From Styela clava (lineage: Eukaryota; Chordata; Ascidiacea; Stolidobranchia; Styelidae): DNA of 64,000 nt. Within the stretch, counting starts at the first letter, position 1; each line of letters begins with the position of its first letter. The notes under the pieces are model-generated. The model worked only from the letters and a program-made list of their open reading frames with translations. It was not told the DNA's origin and did no database searches. The position numbers and the translations under genes were made by a program. The stretch covers positions 5,912,151 to 5,976,150 of the forward strand of contig NC_135257.1 in assembly GCF_964204865.1 (NCBI RefSeq), read 5' to 3'. Of the stretch, positions 61,597 through 64,000 are shown piece after piece.

Positions 61597-64000
61597 CTGA
61601 AACAACAAAATGTATTTCAATTATAATTATTGTCTAACTCTCATCAAAATATTCAAATCTAAACCACTCCAAAGTATGATCAGTATAAATACTGTGATTA
61701 CGCTCATTCTGTGGTTAATACGCCACCAGGTGAGTTAACCCGCTCGCTAACGTGACGCCTGTTGAAATTTAGTAGTTAGATTGTTATTGGGTACAATGCA
61801 ATAATACTACTGCAATAATACTACTGTAATAAGTACAATTTGTTTACTGAATCAATATTCTGTTTATATTTTATTTATATAGTTCAAATGCGCGATTTGT
61901 GGCGTTCTAGATATGAGTAAGGATGATATAAAAATGGTTAAGGTAAGGGCATATTTACGAGTACAGTATAACGACCAAGAGAAGATATACAAAATGGCTG
62001 CAGTATATTTGTGTATGTTGTCATGAAACGTGAATAGCCATTAATTAAGCTGTCACTTAATATATTATTCGATGGCAAATTATTGTAGGTCGCCATAGGT
62101 CATATTTCTTTGTCTTGTACCTGATGATCATTAGTGTGTTATTCTCAGTTAAACTGTTACTTAGATGCTTAGTAGGTTGGCATTTCAATAGCAATGTTTA
62201 GTAAAATAACTCATATTTCCAGGTAGCGTTTTCGCTGCTGTAATACGTGCTATAAATTTTGCCAACATTAATATTCTAATTCTACTGAAAATCCAGTACG
62301 TATAAAAATCTACGCTGTAATCTTGATTTGATACGTAGTTTGTTTGGTTTGTTTTGGGTTATTAAGACTTTGAATACATTACGTTAAAATATCAGTCATA
62401 TTGCTTTACGTTTTTTATTTCATTATGTGCTTTGAATATAGATAAACAATTGGTATTCACAAAATTGCGACATGAAGTCGACATACAAACCAATTCAATA
62501 AAAAATTTACAATTGCCTAAATTGATTGAATTATTGCAAATAAGACAAATACATTTTTAATGACTCCAAAATGTTAATAAGTCCGTAAACTTTTTTCGTT
62601 CCTATTACCACAAATAGCAAACAAAATCCTCACGTCCCTATTGTTCACCCACACACCATAAAGAGAGATAGCATAACACAACTTGATAAATGAGTGTATT
62701 TGTATAATATTACCGCATATGTTTATTTTATATAGAAGTACTACATTATTAAATTGCATTTACTTGATTACATAAGATAAAATTGGAACCTGGTAACAAC
62801 GCACTGAAAGATTCGACACGGTTTTCAAATAAATTGAGAAAAAACGATATGGAGCTTGCTGCATAATTAGATGTTTATTTTAAATTTTGTTCCCATATTT
62901 ATTCTTGCTATGATAACAACTACGAGGTAATCTAATTTTCTTGTATCAATTTGCAGTATTTTTAGAGTGATCTTTACGAGTTAAAAGTCGAAGACTTCAA
63001 TTGAAAATAATGAAACCAAATCATTCTAAATGTTTCCACTTCAGTTTGACTCATCATCAGTTGGAAAACACGTCATTTATAGGCGAAATACAATGCACAT
63101 TAACACATTCCAAACTTTTCAACTTCCAAAAGCGAATGATAAATATCTTTTTGGCAAAACTTTCTATCAAAAGTACGTTATATTTATCAATAAAAATTAT
63201 GTTGTTAAAGTTGGGATTTTCCGACGCCAATTTAATTTTTCAAAATGTTCTTTGTTGGGCGATAGACCATGCCTGCCATGGAGTTAGCTAGGGTTTGGCA
63301 CTGAAATTTCTACTGAGATTTCCATACAAATTTTCAAATGATTTTAAATCGGAAAGTATAATAAATGTGCATGAAAAAATTAAAATATATATAGAAGATA
63401 TGATAACAAAATTCTATTTTACATCCCAAGCGCAAACATATCTAATTGTAATGAATCAATTACAATTATCACCTCGACATCCAGTTCCTGTTATTGGCAA
63501 GTTCAATGATATGACCTTTCCCTGCGGTTTCGAAATGTAAATAGAAAACTCCACAATGCATATTTTGAATATACATTGTTCAAATTATCACGCGATGTAT
63601 GTTATTATAAAACTGTTGACATTGATAACCTTTGAGCGACTTAGACGCACAACTAATAGACTTCGTTCTTGTGGGTTCTTGCAATGGATGGTTTGCATAT
63701 ACGATGTGCCACGATATGATATGTGGTAATGAATTGAAAGTGATGTGTCGTTATAAAAATCGTCACTTAGATTAAAATATCAGGCGATCGCTGTAAAATA
63801 CAAATATTTAGAGACATTATTGGTACAATAATGCGTCCATGGGTCTTGAATTGTAAATTATTTTGATTAAAATCAGCGAGCCAGCACAAATTGACCTGCG
63901 GTTCGAATACTAATTATTACGATAGTCAATGCCATGTTGCCGATGTCTTGATGAATTTTCAGACAACATAACTTGAACATATCACTCATTTAGTGTTGTT
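61597..64000. other. HMBOX intron or upstream DNA
   Basis: On the minus strand this should be the intron preceding the 61506-61596 exon. I searched for the POU-like segment expected upstream and did not find it. Plus-strand frames at 63001-63540 are open for 180 codons with a single TAG and are described under findings. Confidence 0.4.

Overview
The window is AT-rich DNA from an animal nuclear genome. Every convincing gene is split by introns with GT..AG borders and matching phases. The families present (a class 6 semaphorin, a Kv2/silent-type potassium channel, an HMBOX1-type homeobox gene, a MAM-domain secreted protein), the short introns, the gene spacing and splice acceptors lying a few bases upstream of start codons suggest an invertebrate chordate. 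A Ciona-like tunicate is my best guess, but I have no direct species marker.

Layout. 1-4733: gene-free DNA with a 175-bp tandem duplication and a fold-back repeat. 4734-26443, minus strand: a transmembrane semaphorin of about 1199 residues in 19 exons (signal peptide, Sema, PSI, membrane segment, 550-residue tail); its third exon is provisional and the first two are less certain than the rest. 26444-32231: intergenic, with a small hAT-type element. 32232-38757, minus: a complete nine-exon, 525-residue voltage-gated potassium channel subunit, whose altered PXP motif in S6 suggests a modulatory (silent) subunit. 39478-41091: a 1.6-kb fold-back palindrome flanked by 7-bp direct repeats. 42704-43965, plus: a three-exon gene for a 101-residue single-pass membrane protein that I do not recognise. 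43966-49215: intergenic, with repeated retroelement-like tails and an orphan hAT end. 49216-54099, plus: a nine-exon gene for a secreted 594-residue protein with a MAM domain, a charged coiled coil, a basic Gly/Lys/Arg segment and galaxin-like double-cysteine repeats. 54100-59202: AT-rich spacer with a broken reverse transcriptase fragment. 59203-61596, minus: the last five exons of an HMBOX1 (HOT1) homologue, whose 5' part must lie beyond the right edge.

The genes look functionally unrelated: an axon-guidance ligand/receptor, a channel subunit, an extracellular structural protein and a telomere/transcription factor homologue. Nothing suggests an operon or a cluster. The strongest unusual items are the giant fold-back element, the MAM/coiled-coil/galaxin-like protein, the proline-to-histidine change in the channel gate, and the cluster of upstream start codons in front of the semaphorin signal peptide. 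All exon borders were deduced by reading splice sites and phases by hand; none was checked by alignment or transcripts.
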